Origin: Bacillota bacterium
Lineage (GTDB): Bacteria > Bacillota > Bacilli > Bacillales > Cytobacillaceae
Length of the DNA: 6,935 bases
Assembly (NCBI GenBank): GCA_023387295.1
Contig: JAEWIG010000418.1
Location: 1-6,935 of the forward strand
Direction: 5' to 3'
Position 1 is the first letter of the stretch; each line of letters begins with the position of its first letter. The translations under genes and the position numbers were made by a program. The notes under the pieces were generated by a model. That model was not told where the DNA came from and made no database searches. It was given only the letters and a program-made list of their open reading frames with translations. This document shows positions 5,430 through 6,935 of the stretch, piece by piece.

Positions 5430-6701
5430 ATGTTTCAACAATTTACATATGGGGAAAAGCTGCAACCAATAGTTACTGCAGTAGAAACGCAAATTTCAAG
5501 TGTGCTTCAGCAAATCGATAAGAGGATTGATGAAAATCAGTTTCGTGTCTTATCGAGCTTTCAACATCACCAAGTAAGTGATTCACATTTTATCCCAACG
5601 ACGGGCTATGGGTATGATGATATTGGAAGGGATACACTTGAAAAAATTTATGCTGATGTATTTGGCGGAGAGTCAGCACTTGTTCGCCCGCAAATTGTAT
5701 CTGGGACACATGCCATCTCGATCGCTTTATTCGGCGTGTTACGACCTGGAGATGAGCTTCTATATATTACTGGCAAGCCTTATGATACGCTCGAAGAAAT
5801 TGTCGGTATTAGCGGAAATGGTGTAGGCTCATTACGTGAGTTCGGGATTACCTATAATAGTGTGGAATTAACGGCAGATGGGAAAGTTGATTATCAAGCT
5901 GTCGCGAGTGCGATCAAGCCGAATACAAAAATGATTGGAATTCAGCGCTCAAAGGGATATGCAACAAGACCATCTTTTATGATTGATGAAATTAATGAAA
6001 TGATCTCATTTGTTAAGGAAATCAAGCCAGATGTAGTCGTTTTCGTTGATAATTGTTATGGTGAGTTTGTTGAAGATAGAGAACCTTGTCATGTCGGTGC
6101 AGACTTAATGGCTGGCTCACTTATTAAGAATCCTGGAGGCGGTCTGGCCAAAACAGGTGGATATATCGTTGGAAAAGAAAAATGGGTTGAAGCGTGCTCT
6201 TATCGGTTGACCGCTCCAGGTCTAGGTGCAGAAGCAGGTGCATCCCTTTATTCTTTGCAGGAAATGTATCAAGGCTTTTTTATGGCTCCACATATTGTTG
6301 GTCAAGCTTTAAAGGGTGCTGTTTTTACAGCAGGGATTCTAGAGCATCTGGGAATGAACTCTTCACCGAAATGGAACGCCAAAAGAACCGATTTAATTCA
6401 ATCGGTTGAATTTAATGACCGTGAAAAAATGATTGCATTTTGCCAAGCGATTCAGTTTGCTGCACCAATTAATTCTCATTTTACCCCGTACCCAAGCGCG
6501 ATGCCGGGGTATCAGGATGAGGTTATTATGGCAGCAGGTGCTTTTGTTCAAGGTGCAAGTATTGAGCTTTCAGCCGATGGACCGATTAGACCGCCTTATG
6601 TTGCTTACGTACAAGGGGGATTAACTTACTCTCATGTAAAAATTGCTGTATGCATTGCAATAAATAGATTGTTAGAAAAAGGACTTATTACGATTGACTA
6701 A
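5430..6701 (+). CDS. ynbB: PLP-dependent methionine gamma-lyase-like / 'aluminium resistance' family protein (YnbB)
   Basis: 423 residues with the type I PLP-enzyme fold. Visible elements are the phosphate-cup segment SGTHAI (91-96), the pyridine-nitrogen Asp207 in VFVDNCYGE (204-212), the probable Schiff-base Lys233 in SLIKNPGGGLAKTGG (230-244), and a C-terminal small domain with GASIELSADGPIRPPY (375-390). It matches B. subtilis YnbB (about 421 residues), assigned to the Met_gamma_lyase or aluminium-resistance family. The substrate is not established to my knowledge, and both names come from weak precedent. The ATG has AGGAG (5413-5417) 12 nt upstream, a somewhat long spacing. It is the second gene of the hflX operon and is closed by a strong terminator. 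In B. subtilis it lies at the same place, next to glnRA. Confidence 0.92.
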   Translation: MFQQFTYGEKLQPIVTAVETQISSVLQQIDKRIDENQFRVLSSFQHHQVSDSHFIPTTGYGYDDIGRDTLEKIYADVFGGESALVRPQIVSGTHAISIALFGVLRPGDELLYITGKPYDTLEEIVGISGNGVGSLREFGITYNSVELTADGKVDYQAVASAIKPNTKMIGIQRSKGYATRPSFMIDEINEMISFVKEIKPDVVVFVDNCYGEFVEDREPCHVGADLMAGSLIKNPGGGLAKTGGYIVGKEKWVEACSYRLTAPGLGAEAGASLYSLQEMYQGFFMAPHIVGQALKGAVFTAGILEHLGMNSSPKWNAKRTDLIQSVEFNDREKMIAFCQAIQFAAPINSHFTPYPSAMPGYQDEVIMAAGAFVQGASIELSADGPIRPPYVAYVQGGLTYSHVKIAVCIAINRLLEKGLITID

Positions 6702-6703
6702 CC

Positions 6704-6743
6704 AAAAAAACAAGGGCACAAAAAAATGTGTCCTTGTTTTTTT
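6704..6743 (+). terminator. Intrinsic terminator of hflX-ynbB
   Basis: CAAGGGCACA (6711-6720) pairs with TGTGTCCTTG (6727-6736), 10 bp with one G-T, around a 6-A loop. Seven A precede and seven T follow, so the stem can extend. It separates ynbB from the glnR promoter region. Confidence 0.93.
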
Positions 6744-6802
6744 ATGTTTATTTTTCGAAATGTAATATAAAAATAAAGAATGTGAGACGCGAAAAATTTT
6801 CA

Positions 6803-6819
6803 TGTTAGAAAACCTAACA
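6803..6819. promoter_or_regulatory. GlnR/TnrA operator 1 upstream of glnR
   Basis: TGTTAGAAAACCTAACA fits the GlnR/TnrA consensus TGTNA-N7-TNACA exactly and is fully symmetric in its arms. It lies just upstream of the glnR -35. GlnR binds such sites when nitrogen is in excess, under the control of feedback-inhibited glutamine synthetase. Confidence 0.88.
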
Positions 6820-6824
6820 TGAGA

Positions 6825-6853
6825 TTGACAATAAACCTAACATCCATTATAGT
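6825..6853 (+). promoter_or_regulatory. Sigma-A promoter of glnR
   Basis: TTGACA (6825-6830) is a perfect -35. A 17-nt spacer leads to TATAGT (6848-6853), 5 of 6 consensus. Transcription would start near 6860. The -35 lies inside operator 2, so bound GlnR would block RNA polymerase. Confidence 0.88.
6826..6842. promoter_or_regulatory. GlnR/TnrA operator 2, overlapping the glnR -35
   Basis: TGACAATAAACCTAACA has the right half TAACA intact and one departure from TGTNA in the left half, where it is fused with the -35 TTGACA. Its centre is 23 bp from that of operator 1, about two helical turns, as in the paired glnRA operators of B. subtilis. Confidence 0.8.
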
Positions 6854-6870
6854 AAATTTCATAATAAAAA

Positions 6871-6879
6871 AAGGAGGAG
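6871..6879 (+). promoter_or_regulatory. Ribosome binding site that decides the glnR start
   Basis: AAGGAGGAG is a near-perfect Shine-Dalgarno. It lies 6 nt before GTG (6886) and 2 nt before an out-of-frame ATG (6882). The GTG frame encodes the conserved GlnR N-terminus; the ATG frame stops after seven codons. Confidence 0.8.
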
Positions 6880-6885
6880 AAATGG

Positions 6886-6935
6886 GTGACTGGAAGCAAG
6901 CTTAGACGTTCCATGCCGCTTTTTCCAATTGGTCC
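6886..6935 (+). CDS. glnR: Transcriptional repressor GlnR, N-terminal start (partial)
   Basis: Only the first 16 codons are present, and the gene runs off the right edge. The start is GTG, giving MTGSKLRRSMPLFPIG. The segment RRSMPLFPIG is the diagnostic stretch just before the MerR-type helix-turn-helix of Bacillus GlnR. GlnR represses glnRA, ureABC and tnrA in nitrogen excess. Two operators and a strong promoter precede it, supporting autoregulation. glnA (glutamine synthetase) would be expected next, outside the window. The N-terminus before RRSMP seems slightly longer than in B. subtilis (seven residues here against five there, by memory). Confidence 0.92.
   Translation, partial: MTGSKLRRSMPLFPIG

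Noticed and set aside
5578..6624. Three short plus-strand ORFs within ynbB (5578-5826, 6194-6409, 6433-6624)
   Set aside because: All lie fully inside the intact 423-codon gene in other frames, with odd composition and no family resemblance.

Overview
The window reads as low-GC Firmicute chromosome, most likely a Bacillaceae endospore former. The proteins closely resemble Bacillus subtilis MreBH, MiaA, Hfq, SpoVK, HflX (YnbA), YnbB and GlnR. The order miaA-hfq-(...)-spoVK-hflX-ynbB-glnR is the one I recall from the B. subtilis chromosome, but without the ymzC/ymzA/nrdIEF/ymaB/cwlC block that separates hfq from spoVK there. All family calls are from memory and sequence reading; no search was run.

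Left part (1-1486): the last 35 codons of a methyl-accepting chemotaxis protein (+ strand) converge on an mreBH-type actin homologue (- strand), and the two share a bidirectional terminator. mreBH is divergent from miaA across a 295-bp spacer. The spacer holds a good sigma-A promoter for miaA with a perfect 7-bp-arm inverted repeat between its -35 and -10, and a weaker candidate promoter for mreBH.

Middle part (1487-3890): miaA (tRNA A37 prenylation) and hfq (RNA chaperone) form a short operon closed by an intrinsic terminator. spoVK (sporulation AAA+ ATPase) follows as a separate unit, with a plausible sporulation-sigma promoter and a start that is better placed at TTG than at the upstream ATG.

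Right part (3891-6935): the 263-bp gap between spoVK and hflX contains the most unusual item in the window. It is a 129-bp non-coding element that folds almost completely on itself, bounded by perfect 15-bp inverted repeats whose outermost bases are TTAA. It looks like a small non-autonomous mobile or REP-like element. hflX (ribosome-associated GTPase) and ynbB (PLP-dependent enzyme family) follow as a two-gene operon ending in a strong terminator. At the right edge begins glnR, the nitrogen regulator, with two GlnR/TnrA-type operators around a near-consensus sigma-A promoter, a textbook autoregulatory arrangement.

Overall this is a mostly conserved housekeeping region. The candidates for novelty are the structured element at 3927-4055, the non-standard neighbourhood of mreBH, and several start-codon and promoter details.
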